Source: Epinephelus fuscoguttatus (Eukaryota > Chordata > Actinopteri > Perciformes > Serranidae). From it: a stretch of DNA of 64,000 bases. Shown in pieces: positions 11,901 through 22,705 of this stretch (its first letter is position 1; every line of letters begins with the position of its first letter). The translations under genes were made by a program, and so were the position numbers. Below the pieces are notes generated by a model, which saw nothing but the letters and a program-made list of their open reading frames with translations, was not told where the DNA came from and did not search any database. The stretch lies in assembly GCF_011397635.1 (NCBI RefSeq), contig NC_064754.1:28624543-28688542 (forward strand), written 5' to 3'.

Positions 11901-14900
11901 CATAAACATGCAGGCGACTAGTTGACTAATGGCCCTAAATGACAACTATTGGTCAACTAGGAAAATTCTTACACGAGGGCAGCCTTACCCAGGGTTAAAA
12001 CAAAGACATCTGTCTGTACCTGTAGAGTTAAAGTAAAACCCCAAATAAATTACATTAAATAAAAATCAGATGTACACTGTATGTCTACATACATACCAAA
12101 CTAGACAGAAAATACTTAATGAACAACAACTGACTAGTTAAAGGATAAAAACTACTTTTTAAATAAAAAGCATGCTTGTGGGAAATTCATAGATAAATAT
12201 TACTATCATACAACAAATAAAATCAGCTGTGTGTCATATTTAGAGATGAAGAACGTGATTGCTTACAGTGAGAGCCTGCAGAGCCTCTTTCTCCTGTGGT
12301 GACTGAATTTTATGGGCAAGAAGGCGAACAGCTACCTGTGGACTGAAAGCAGAAAATTACGATTTAAATCACATTAAAATGCCTGATTACACCGTGACCG
12401 TATAACATGTTGTGCCAACATTCAAAAGACGCACTGTTCACATAGCTTCCACCCATCGCCATGCTTGAGTAAAGCTGACAGACAAGGATAAAAACCTGAA
12501 AACTTTTACTTTTCAATCCGTGCTTGCTTTTAGTTTACATTCCACTACATTCAGGCGTTATAACACATTAGTTTAGAAAATAAGAAAAGGGTCAAAAGGG
12601 AAAAAGGTGCTGCAAAGTTCCTCCTTCCTCTTACAAGATGGTGTTACTGAGAAGGTAATCGCAACATGGATGTGAAGCAACTCTTTCACAAACACCACGA
12701 TTGCATTAAAGGAACTTCTGGAAGCAACTGACCTCGTCTGAAAACTTCAGCTCAGGTTCAAAGCCTAAAGAATGATTTGCAAAGCCATGCAGGACTGTGT
12801 GCAAGCACATCACTTAGGTTAAATTAATAAAAAGACAGTTTTCTGTTTACCCATCAGTCTCCTGATTGACGAGCTGGTAGAAGCCTTGAATGCAGTCCCA
12901 TCTGTCCTCCTGATTGTTTGGGTCTGTGGCTTGGTCTGGAACAATTACACCAGAAGAGAAGGTTAAAAATCAAAAGAATATGTTCATACTGTGCCACAGT
13001 TAAATAAAATACATGCAAAGAAATGATACAATTTAATACAGAGGTGAAAATGGAAGACAGACCTACACAGGGACAAGGAAACAATACCTATGTTGTATTA
13101 GGCATACTTGTAGGATGTGGAGAGTAATTACTGTACAATCAAATACTGTGTACTGTATGCAGTGCCTGAGACTTGATACCTTAGTTCTGAATGTGAAGTT
13201 GCACAAATTAAAGGCATTATTTATTAATATACCTCTGTTTTAGGTTGATGTATACTTTTTTAAAATTATATTTCAAATTATTTTTTGTATTTTTCTTTTT
13301 TTTTTTTTGCACTTCAGAAAACTCTCCTTTAAAAACCAAGAAGATTAAGATAATTTTATGCTTCTTGAACTTCAAAAACTGTTTTTTTCTCTTAAATACC
13401 CAGGATGTAATATGCCAGTGGCACTTTAAATGCACTTTTTGTTTGAGTGACGCCAGCAGCCAGTTTAGTTAGAAAAATCTAAGCTTGTGAAATGTTCATC
13501 AGAAGTCTGTTTTTTTTTCCTTCTTTTTTTTCAAGCTGCAGATGCATCTTTTTATCTGTTACAACCCTTTTAAAGTGCATGCTGCAGACAAATGATTTGC
13601 AATGAAAGCAAATAAAAGAGTTTCAAAAAAGGAAATCATGTTCTCTTTTATATATTACTAATACCCTTAAATAAAGCTAATAAATAAATTCAGTATTTCT
13701 TATCTGAGTACTCGATTAATCACCAGAATAAAAGGTAGAATACTTGATTACTAAAAGAATCAAAAGCTGCAGCACTAACTGTATGCAATTTTGTGTAATT
13801 GTTTATTCTTTAAAATGTGGAAAATGCCTCTCATAATTTCCAAGACCTTTTCAAATTGCTTGTTTTGTCTCACTATTTCCAAAGACTAAAATGTTTTGCT
13901 CTCTTACTTAATGACTTAAATGTTAATTAATTACTAATACTGTTATTGATTAAATGTTTATCGACTAATCGTCTTATCACCTCAGCTCTAACGAAGTATA
14001 CTTTCAGTGCCACTTTAAGATCCTAAAATTTAATCTTTTTTGGATACCTTTAGACTTTTCTCCACTACATTTATCTGCTGAATGGAGTTATACATTCACT
14101 GAAGATTCTAATGCTGCACTGATGATGATATAATCATTAAAGGCTGCTGTTTTGGAGTAATAATCGTGTATCTGTAATGGTGAGCCACCTTGAAAACAAG
14201 CATTTGACATTATCTGTAAAAATAAGGCAAACAGGATGATGTTTTTTTAATCCATGCAAGGAATATGAAAGTTAAGCTCATCTGAGAGAAACCTGCCAAA
14301 ATGTTGGATGATGTCAAACTGAAACTGAAAATAACAGTATTTAGAGTATAACAGAATAGTTGCACAGAAACAGTGGTTATGTCCTTGTTTTCTTTATGTT
14401 GGGGCTTATGTGCTTTGTTGTGTGCTTTTGTTCTTTGGTCTATGTTGTGTTTTATGTTGCACTTTTGTATTGTACATTCTTAATGTTTTAATTCATATGG
14501 TTATGTCACTGTTTTATTAATGGTGTTTATGTCTTGCTGTTTTTGCTTATGTGACTTGCTTTGTGCTTTGTGCTTTTGTCTATGGATATATGCTTGCTCT
14601 GAGCTTAGTTGCCCTTCTATGGACTTGCCATCATTTCTTTTCTTCTTGCCATCTTTTCTTACATAGACATATACCATTAGCCAGCCAAGGACTGCACGTC
14701 AAAAATTAGCCTGTATGGCTTAATCTGTCACATTTACGTGACTTAAGTGATCATGTTAATTAATGTGCACTGTCCCTTTCTACATAAAATAAACATAAAT
14801 ACATTTTTTTTTAAATGTAGGTACATTTTAAATGTTTATACTTGTTTATTTGCCTGTATATTTTAATTCGCAGGTCTTTGACTTGTCACTGTTGCTATTT

Positions 14901-15361
14901 TTACTTAAACAAATTATCTTAAAACTTCATCCAGCAACTGAGGAAACTATAAAAAAAAAAAAAAACCACTGCGCTGCGCGCGCACAGCACACAACAAACT
15001 GCTCGAGCGCTCCCCAAGCACGCGCACGAGCAAACCAACAACTTCCTGTTGCAACTTTGTGCAAAACACCAAAGTTATTTAATAAAAGGTATAATAAATC
15101 GACACATTCAGAATTTAAACGCAAATATAACGGGTTATTATGGTAATTAAGTCCAACTGACGGCACGAGGCGACCGTTAGTGTTACGTTAGCAAACAAAG
15201 CAGCGCCAGTTGGTGCACTAAATGTCATCATGAGGTAGGTAAGCTAGCGTTGTTAAAATAAGCAAACACAAGCAGCTACAGCAACAACATAACTCTTGTT
15301 TATTCCCTGTTTACTCACTGAGCCATGAGTCAAAAGTTGCCTGGCTGTCACCGGTCGCCAT
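2482..15361 (-). CDS. gga2: GGA2-like ADP-ribosylation factor-binding clathrin adaptor (16 exons)
   Basis: GGA proteins are monomeric adaptors that sort acidic-dileucine cargo, such as mannose-6-phosphate receptors, from the trans-Golgi network; they bind Arf-GTP and clathrin. Sixteen minus-strand exons join in phase into 612 residues, the usual GGA2 length: 15319-15361, 12851-12935, 12267-12342, 10800-10898, 9463-9586, 9193-9293, 9021-9101, 8720-8857, 6100-6313, 5828-5989, 5676-5743, 5477-5571, 4162-4322, 3882-4051, 3567-3677, 2482-2592. The VHS domain is about residues 1-142 (NCGKRFHKEAAKFRFLNELI). GAT is about 177-310 (LRPSLFRLASD, then DDDAALAQIL). The hinge has a clathrin-box-like LIDLS. 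GAE is about 460-612 (PPGHPGVAVVVIS, then RNVRLRFKLTL). The start is the ATG reading MATGDSQATFDSWL, followed by a GTGAGT donor. The GAT segment and the C-terminal NFPDW favour GGA2 over GGA1 or GGA3. All splice sites seen are GT/AG. The gene looks intact. Confidence 0.93.
2964..3441. mobile_element. Non-autonomous hAT-type MITE in the last GGA2 intron
   Basis: The ends are inverted repeats starting TAGAG(A/T)TGTACTGATAC. They are flanked by near-identical 8-bp direct repeats, CACTAAAC at 2956-2963 and CACTAAAT at 3442-3449, as hAT insertion produces. The interior (GATACCGATTCCGAT-like text) is AT-rich and has no coding content. Confidence 0.75.
4323..5476. other. GGA2 intron 12, no additional exon seen
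   Basis: This 1.15-kb intron lies between the hinge exon 5477-5571 and the exon 4162-4322 that opens the GAE region. The phases on both sides fit directly, so no cryptic exon is needed. I see AT-rich sequence and homopolymer runs only. Confidence 0.6.
7061..7491. repeat. Imperfect tandem duplication (about 2.2 units) in GGA2 intron 8
   Basis: Units starting near 7061, 7271 and 7450 share the blocks AACATGCTAACGTTATT, ACATTGTATAA, AACAAAGGTAACA and GACAAAACA in the same order. The periods are roughly 180-210 bp. The third unit stops at 7491, exactly where a half tRNA-Gln begins. Confidence 0.7.
7492..7533 (-). pseudogene. 5' half of a tRNA-Gln(CTG) (relic)
   Basis: On the minus strand the sequence begins GGTCTCATAGTGTAATGG and runs through the D arm to a complete anticodon arm, CTGGACTCTGAATCCAG, with anticodon CTG. 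It matches the 5' half of a eukaryotic tRNA-Gln. One base is missing between the D and anticodon arms. The variable, T and 3' acceptor segments are absent and replaced by the tandem repeat. It lacks a B box and cannot fold as a tRNA. Confidence 0.75.
7669..8088. mobile_element. Non-autonomous hAT MITE with perfect 8-bp TSD
   Basis: The element starts TAGTGATG and ends CATCACTA, and is flanked by identical GTTTGAAG copies at 7661-7668 and 8089-8096. Subterminal repeats of the GAACGAGCC / GAACCGGCTC type are visible at both ends. The interior holds CA and C/A homopolymer runs near 7970-8025. It has no coding capacity. Confidence 0.88.
8166..8248 (-). tRNA. tRNA-Leu (CAG)
   Basis: The 83-nt minus-strand sequence folds as a class II tRNA. 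The acceptor stem is GTCAGGA paired with TTCTGAC (one G-T pair). The A box is TGGCCGAGCGG. The anticodon arm is CTGCG-TTCAGGT-CGCAG with anticodon CAG, followed by a long variable arm. The T arm is GTGGGTTCGAATCCCAC and the discriminator base is A. No intron is present. It lies inside GGA2-like intron 8, on the same strand as the host gene. Internal A and B boxes would allow independent RNA polymerase III transcription. Confidence 0.96.
8862..8932. repeat. Compound (AC)n-(GCAC)n-(AC)n microsatellite
   Basis: The array lies immediately upstream, on the minus strand, of GGA2-like exon 8 (8720-8857). It occupies the position of the polypyrimidine tract as a (TG)n run. Confidence 0.9.
10302..10580. 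repeat. Fragment of a hAT-like repeat, AT-rich
   Basis: The text from 10302 starts TAGGGCTGAGTGATATGG, a typical end of non-autonomous hAT elements. It runs into AT-rich sequence with repeated AAAGTTA and CTGTTATA-like motifs. No partner end was identified, so it is reported as a fragment inside GGA2-like intron 4. Confidence 0.4.
11249..11987 (+). mobile_element. hAT element with BED zinc-finger remnant, 8-bp TSD
   Basis: Identical CCCAGGGT copies flank the element at 11241-11248 and 11988-11995. The ends are imperfect inverted repeats, TAGAGCTGCCCCC on the left and the reverse complement TAAGGCTGCCCTC on the right. Subterminal GTCGACC / GGTCAACTA repeats are present. The 739-bp element contains the N-terminal frame of a BED-type transposase, so it is an internally deleted hAT rather than a pure MITE. 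It lies in GGA2-like intron 3. Confidence 0.85.
11514..11714 (+). pseudogene. Truncated hAT transposase, BED zinc finger only
   Basis: The 66-residue frame starts MSGRKSKAWDHFEKV and carries the BED-finger pattern: W-x-H-F near the start, C-x-x-C in VICKLCRQ, and a later H-x-x-x-x-H-like stretch around YHLKHV. BED fingers bind DNA at the N terminus of hAT transposases. The catalytic RNase H-like domain and dimerisation domain are absent, and the frame stops soon after the finger. It is a transposon remnant, not a host gene. Confidence 0.8.
13660..13990. other. Repeat debris in GGA2-like intron 1
   Basis: The sequence contains hAT-like ends (CTGCAGCACTA near 13770 and CAGCTCTA near 13985) and clustered ATTAAT / GATTA motifs. 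Element boundaries are not clear. The rest of the 2.4-kb intron (12936-15318) is AT-rich with no frame of interest. Confidence 0.4.
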
Positions 15362-15769
15362 TGCCGTCCGTCTCCTGCAGGTCCGGAGGTGTTGAGCAGC
15401 CGACTTGTGTGCGTCTTTCTGGGGGAAGCGGAGGTGTCAAACTGCCGCCGCCTGTCTGTGGTGGCATGTGACTTTCACGTCCAGTCATACGGTTGTGGTA
15501 CATCCAACAGAAGACAGAAAGTCATGACACAGCACCAATTTATATTCTCACTGAACCTCCCATGTTTCTCTTTCTTTTTATATTCCCATTTTTGCCCTTC
15601 CCTGTTTGAGTCCTCCACTCTGTTTTTTGCCTCTCTGTGCCAGTCAGTTACTCAGTAATCTCTGCATGTCTTCAGTGTTTACACCAAGGCTGTCCAGGAG
15701 GGAGGCAAACTGTCCTACTAGTACTTATTTAAGGGGTCTTTGCTCCATTTAAGGGGGCAATAAACAGTA

Positions 15770-18078
15770 GGGGAGACTGGGGTCGGTTGTCACACTTTTT
15801 ACTCTTGTGTGAACTGCTCATCATCAAAACTTCTTTCAACAGCCATTCTTACATTAAATGAAACTTTATGCCTGATTTACACTACACAGCATTTTTGTCT
15901 GTTCCAACAGTCACTACAGCCCTTTTTACACTGCCACATTTTCGGCGAATGTTGGGACGTTTTGCAGGCAGGCTGCGAGAGTTTAGACACACAGAGCCAG
16001 ATTGGCGAGTTGATCCTAAGTGCCCAATTTTCCGCCATGTAGGGGTAGACATATTGGTGGAACCTTTTTGGTTTAAAAAGAACAAGGCGCTCTTCTGTCA
16101 TGGGTGGGGCTGTTGATGACTTGTGGGAGGAGCTGTTGATGATGCTGCATGTGCGACCCACTGGCGTCACACGCTGAGCTACACGTTTTGTTACTTGCTC
16201 ACGCACCCTATTGCCCCGAAAAAGGCACATTCTGTATAATTAAAAGTAGGCAGGCGGCATTTCGCTGCACTCCCAGATTTTGTTTTTTTTTACTGCCAAT
16301 GCTGAACGAAGACTGATTGAGCTTTCCTGTAAATTTGCACAATTCCTATTAAAAAGGGCTTCAGTCACATAACGCAATAGTGGAGTCATAAAATCGTGCT
16401 GTGACTTGGCTGACAGACATGACAGACTACACGATGGTCCACACCAATCACCCCTGGTCGTCTTGCACGACCTGTGTGATGTCATCGGGTTATTCCTGTC
16501 CTATTTTTATTATTATCACTATTATTTCAGTCACTGTGGCTGTTCATGTGCCAGCCGAAATGTTATTGTGGTAACGTAAAAATTGCATCTGTGTTACATT
16601 TGAAGTATTGCATGCAAACATGCAAGCTACTGAATCCTCCACAACAAGCTCCTGCAAATGTTTCACAATAAAAGCCTGTTTAGAAAATGAAGTGATTCTC
16701 TCAACCAAAGTTATATGGGGCTTTTAATTTGAAACACACACAGGAAGTGTTGAGTTGGAAATGACGGTGCAATGCATTAGCTTTATCAAGGCAAACGGGA
16801 CCAGATAAAAAGTAAAAATATAAAAATAAAGAGGGAATAATCAATAATGGCCTGTTTATAATGTAATGTTTCAAATGAAGCTAGTAGCCTCTGCAGTTGT
16901 GGTGAGTAAAAGCTCCGCCACTATTTTTTAATTTCCTTACTTACTATATTCTCCATTATTAAGAAATAATATTGTTTGCTAGCCTGATGCTAATGGCAGT
17001 ACTCACTGGGTTGACGAAGTGCCTCTGCTGTTTCACACCATAATTTTTTTTAAATCTTTGTGCTCCTATTGGTCAAAGTGACGGCTGTGATGGGAGCAAT
17101 CATGATTCGCAAAAGAAAACCAAACATGCTAGACTTTTTGTTGGGACATCATGAGGCATCCCAGATGGGGCACCGGTTGCCATCTGCAGTACTATGACAT
17201 ACTACACAAGATAAAATGATGGATTATCACGTATGATCGCGATCCAAGCCAACACTGTACGACATTGCGTCGGGCTATAAGCGGGCTGATATCGTGTAAC
17301 GTGTACCCGGCAATAGGTGTTCAGTAGGTGTTGTCTGTGTGCCCCAAACTGTCTATCTTTGGAAATTTTCCTGTAAATTGTAAACTAAGCAAGGCAGCTA
17401 AGAAAATGACACTCTACTGCTTACTACAAGCAAAACACACCATAGCCAGATTCTGGATATCCACTATAAGACAAAGTTCACAAACCTGGCTTACTGGACT
17501 GTCACACTGGAGAAAAACATACTTTTACAATTAAGGGTAAATATTTTACTTTTGAAAAGATATGGGGACAATTTTTGACATTTCTAGAGGGGGAGAAGGC
17601 TACAGAAGTCTATTCAATTTTCAGTTTTATTTATAAAGCCCAATATCACAAATCACAACATTAACCATGTGTTTTGTTCCCTAAACCCACCAAACTGTGT
17701 TTGTTGTTGATGGAAAAAAATGCATCAATTTGTGGTGTTTTACCGACGTAGTGCATTCATTTTGAAAGAGACTGTATGTAAATGTTAAATGAAAGACATG
17801 ACGTGGAAAGTCCATGACCAAACATCAATATGTGAAGAGGTCGGAGTGAGAATGTGTTGGTTTGCCATACTGACTGTCTCTCTGAACTGTCACACGAATG
17901 ACAACCAACCCCAACTGACCTCTTGACAAACATTTTGAGCTAGCTGCTGCATGGCTGTAGCTTGCTAGCTAAACATTGATCCAAATCTATTACCTTCGAC
18001 TTTTTGACAAGTGATGTCAGGCCAGCGCCCTCTAGTGTGGCTGTAACAAGCACTGTGACAACCAACCCCCATCTCCCC
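15770..18078. mobile_element. 2.3-kb TIR element with TA target duplication
   Basis: The left end GGGGAGACTGGGGTCGGTTG is matched by the inverted right end GGGGAGATGGGGGTTGGTTG. About 22 of the first 25 positions agree, continuing TCACA on both sides. TA dinucleotides flank both ends (15768-15769 and 18079-18080). The interior carries no transposase and appears composite: it contains a dispersed repeat also found near 39.3 kb, and other text near 15.87-17.3 kb. The TA duplication suggests a Tc1/mariner-type or related non-autonomous element. Confidence 0.7.
17679..17866. repeat. Dispersed repeat, copy 1
   Basis: The block begins CCTAAACCCACCAAACTG and includes GAAAGAGACTGTATGT and GTGAGAATGTGTTG. 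A second copy with the same order of blocks lies at 39319-39510. This copy is nested in the 15770-18078 element. Confidence 0.7.
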
Positions 18079-18647
18079 TAATGACCACTATAACATAATA
18101 TTGAAATGATGTTACAGCTGATAGACATACAGACATATTTTGTTTCTGTGTAGTCTATAAAAAGAGAGGGTGAGAACTCCCTTTTTTCATCAGGACTTAG
18201 CTGGCATAAGCTAGCTAAAAAAAATCAGGGACTAACAGAACAAGCCGCAGCTTAGGTCTGACTGTCTGGAGATCCTGATAAAGGTGATTAAAGTTAGGGC
18301 TGTAACTACAGATCATTTTCTACGATTAATGACACGTTGAAGACAAAAATTAGATTAGAGAATAAAATAAATATTGAAATAGTATGAATTTGTTCTCATA
18401 GAATTAAGACTTAATTCTGGTAATATTAGGACTTTTTTCTCAAAATTATGTCTTTATTCTCGTAAGATTATGACTTTATTCTTGAAATCAAGAATCTTTT
18501 TTTTAATAATTTCTTTTTATTTCAAATTTAAGCCACAGGATAATAACACAGAACTAGTCAGAACAATTTTCCCTTCCCTCCTTCGTGCCCCCCTTCACCT
18601 CTATCACAGACTTACCTTGTGTGTCAGGAATGTTAAATAAAAAAAAC

Positions 18648-18672
18648 TATATATATATATATATATATATAT
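18648..18672. repeat. (TA)n microsatellite
   Basis: A TA run just beyond the end of the kelch-like pseudogene's last exon. Confidence 0.8.
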
Positions 18673-19812
18673 TGTATACATTCTCCCAGCACTACGTTCC
18701 CTCTACCATCTAGTAGCTGGACAGGGTCTCAAAGATAACTGTGTTTGCAGAGTAGACACAGCACCCTTCTCACATAGAAAAAAAAATTCTGACACAAACT
18801 GAAAAAAGTTTGAAATCTCTGGAGTAACAACATTTTGATGCACAAAGAAATTTATTTCATTGTTTCTGAAGTCTAACGACTCAGCAGAGTCAGAACTCTC
18901 ATCTTCCAAATATAAACACGGCAGAAGGTCATGAGGGACAACATAGTCAGCCATGCTGAGCCCGGACACCACACAGCAGCTAACATCAGAGCAGGCAAAG
19001 TCCATGTCACAGGCCATATGCCACTCATCAGTTGTTCCGTCATAGCACTGGACATTATAGGAGTCAGAGTAGCCATTGTATCCCCCGACAACAAAGAGCA
19101 GTTCATCAAGCACTGCAATGCCGAATGCCCTCTTGCGAAGCAACATGGGCGACACTTCATGCCAGGTGTTGGTCTGGGGGTTGTATGCCTCAGCACTTGG
19201 CAGACAGGGGGACCCATCAAAGCCACCAACCTTTGGGAGAAAAAGTAAAATAAAGGGTCAAATGTTTGAAATGGAGATACAACCAGTCTGTTGACATCTT
19301 TGCAAGAAAGAACACCCGCCCTCAAAGTGTCTTTGAGTGTGTGAATCTAGCTACTGAGCAAATCTTTGAACAGTTTGTGTGTTATGAAAGCATCAGCAGA
19401 GATTCGTGTTACTGCGAAGACATGGTCCATATGCAATGACGCCAACTGCACTGCGCTGGCAGCTCATGAGGCTAAGCAGTGTCCACTGGTTGGTCTCTGG
19501 GCTGTAACATTCAGCTGTTTGCAGGAACTCGTTCCCATTGAAACCACTGCAAATGTTAATCTGGGGAGAACCAGAAGGCCTTTAGTGATTTAACACTTTC
19601 TTGGCTTCAACTGGTAATAAATAACACAGAAATATTTCTACACTGCCGCAAGATAATTAGTGGACTACTGCTGAGATCCAGCATCTAGTGAATCATCTAA
19701 CTGTCCAACAGACAAATAAACTGGGACGAAACATTAATCGTCCAGTCTTACCGTATTGCCTATGAATTGATAAGTGTTAACACTAAATGTTGATTCTAAA
19801 AATGAATGTTAC

Positions 19813-19818
<6 letters not shown>

Positions 19819-19858
<40 letters not shown>
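19819..19858. repeat. (AT)n microsatellite
   Basis: A 40-bp AT run inside an intron of the kelch-like pseudogene. Confidence 0.9.
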
Positions 19859-19860
<2 letters not shown>

Positions 19861-21020
19861 TTTTGTTGTTTTCAGATTGTTTGACTTTAAAATATCAATA
19901 TTTTCTGGCCTCAAAAATCCAAATTGGATTGGGGGTATTGGATCTATTGCTTGGGGATGGCCATCTTAAAGCCCCTGACACACCAAGTTGATGGTCGGCT
20001 GTTAGTCAGTGTCATGCTGTCAGGGAGGGTCTGTCTCTAGTTTGTGCAGTGTGTACCGCAACGATGGCACTAGTTGGCTGTTGTCTGCTTTTTTTGTCTG
20101 ATTCAGCATGTTGAATTGGCAACAAAGACCGTAGAGCCAGACAGTGAATGAAATCACTGTGATTGGCAGTTCAGCTCAGTGCATGACAAGAGAAACGGGA
20201 GTGACAAAGACAAACAAATGTCTAAAGTCTAGGGGATGCAAGATCAAAACAGACTTGTTATATCAGGTAAGATTATTTTTTTTAGCCATTGAGCTTTTCA
20301 GCTTGTACAGTAGCTGTTTGTGTTACTGTACGCTAGTGCATGGTAAATATCCTTTGTTCTTTCAACATCAGGTTGTGTTGCTAAGTGCTAACTGGCTAAC
20401 TACTGTCTTAAATCTATCCTGTAGGTCTTCCAGTTTTGCTTTTTGAATGATGAATACAGACTACTGCCGCTGGCTGGACGGTGTGGAAGTGCTATGGAGA
20501 GTTATTTCCTCTCATGCAGGCGCACAAAGTACAGTACATGCGAGTTGGCCGCTAGCTGTAATCTTTGGTGTGTGTTTAAGTGCAGCTTTTTTTTTACACC
20601 ATCCTCACACAAATGAACTACAGTATGTAATGCCACACACATCTCATAGCACCTCTAGGTACACAACATCGTAAACGCTTCAGATATCGGCTGCTGAGGA
20701 CCTTTTGTCTGACAGTACCCTCTGGCCAATTATTCCCCTCACTTCAAAGCAACTGCAAAAAGTCAAGAACTAATTTTTGATCTCGACTTTTATCTAATAG
20801 TTTGGCAATAAAGCACAGGTAGGCAGTTTAATTTTGGCATCATTGTGCAAAAACCCTCAATAAACTTTGAGTATATCAAATTCAGGTGGTCTTAAAGAAC
20901 ACAAGACGTCTACCCCTCTGCTTGGCTCTGTTTTCAGGCTTTACGAAATCTAGCTTGTGACATGCCATTTTCAGAGGGAGCAGCTGTCAGTCATGTCAAC
21001 CACTGCTCGTGAAACATATT

Positions 21021-21175
21021 TGAAACATATTTTAGTGTACTGTTTAGCTGTAAAATGAGAAAGTAAGTGACCCGCTACCATGTTTAAAGCAGTCGAACCA
21101 ACACAAAGCATGCACCCACAGGCATGAGCAAACTTTCTCATTTTACAGCTAAACAGTACACTAAAATATGTTTCA
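21021..21175. repeat. Foldback with perfect 43-bp arms
   Basis: The arms 21021-21063 and 21133-21175 are exact reverse complements (starting TGAAACATATTTTAGTG and ending the mirror). A 69-bp loop separates them. Related text recurs at 22568-22705, around 48.4 kb and around 53.7 kb, so this is part of a dispersed family. Confidence 0.9.
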
Positions 21176-22567
21176 AATTATTACAACAAACAAATTATAT
21201 TAATATTTGAGGTGAGAAATAGGCAATTCAGTCACAGAATCCTGTTTTATATTTGATCAACACTGCCTAGTTTGACCACAGTTTATGGAGTCACTGACAG
21301 CTGCGTTAGAGACTCCTCAGCTTTAACTGGTTGCTTTCATGACTCTTGCAAATGCTGTTAGGAATACTACGGAGCATGATTTTTTTTACATAGATTATCT
21401 GCCTCATGCACTGCTGTCAGGGTATAGTGACAGTTATAAAAATAAATAACTTTTTGTCATATTTGCGAAAAAAAAAAAGTTGCCTACTGTAGCTTGAAGC
21501 ATTATCGTCTTACAGGCTTTGAGTCTGTAAAATTGAGATATAAAATCAAATGTTAAAAAATGTTCCATTATATCATAATACTCTCTATCACTCCCAGCAT
21601 CTCTTTCACTTCACTCACTTTGTTGTGGAGTGTTGTGCAGCCGGCACAGTTCCTGTGCTTGTGCATGGGTGCATTAAGACTCCATTGGTTAGTCTCGGGC
21701 TTGTAGCACTCTGCAGTGTAAAGGTTTGTATGCTCATCACAACCTCCCATGGCATAGATACACCCATTCAGCACAGTGATACTCACACCAAAGCGGCGGT
21801 AGTACATGGCTGCCACCTCATGCCAGGTGTTTGAGCTCAGGCTAAACCTGCTTACACTGCTCAAAAGCCACCAACACAGTAGACATCCCCATTGAGGAAG
21901 ACAGTACCATGATAGCCACGCTCGTGATTGTTTGTAATGTACATCCAGTATTCAGCGCGGTTATCATAAGCCTCAATGCCAATGGTTACATCGCTGCTGC
22001 TCCAGCCTCCAATGGCCAACAGGACGGCATTAGGCAGGCGAGGACGGACGAGGGGGTTGCAGAAATGAGACAGAGAGGCCCTGTGTGTCCAGATGTAATC
22101 TATGGCATCATGCACTTTTCTGACCATGGTCTAACACTCAGTGTTGTTTTTCACCAGCTCATTGGGCATCACATTGATCTCCAGGTAGTCCAGACTCAAC
22201 AAGGCCAGTCGGACCTACATGGACAAACAGGGCAGAATTTCTTAATTAAGCAGCAGTTGGTAACTTTTATAAAAATAATATAAATATTTGATGAAACTGT
22301 CACTAAATCCACACAGTAGTACATGAGACAGATAGTCCGTGAAAAAATCCCATCCCCCCTCCTCCTGTTGCCTTTAATGGCATTTGCCAGAATCCACCAC
22401 GGCACACCAAAACAATCAATCGAAGCCAGTGAGTCTCTAACGCAGCTGTCAATCATGTCAATCACTGCTCCTGATCTGCAGTCAAACTGTCAAACTAGAC
22501 AGCGCTGATCGAATATGATTCAAGATTATGTTACTGCATTGCATATTTGTCAGCTCAAATGTTTACG

Positions 22568-22705
22568 GAAACATATTTCAGTGTACTGTTTAGCTGTAAA
22601 CAGTAGCCACCATGTTGGATACCGTTGACTGGGTCACCAAGCACCGCCCACCAGCCAGACCAACTTTTTCATTTTACAGCTAAACAGTACACTAAAATAT
22701 GTTTC
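22568..22705. repeat. Second copy of the foldback family
   Basis: The arms 22568-22600 and 22673-22705 are 33-bp reverse complements with one mismatch, and share sequence with the arms at 21021-21175. The repeat lies at the point where the kelch-like pseudogene loses homology. Confidence 0.85.

Noticed and set aside
15877-16230. 117-codon minus-strand frame inside the TA-flanked element
   Set aside because: No resemblance to a transposase or any domain; overlapping frames on both strands suggest chance in GC-richer repeat DNA.
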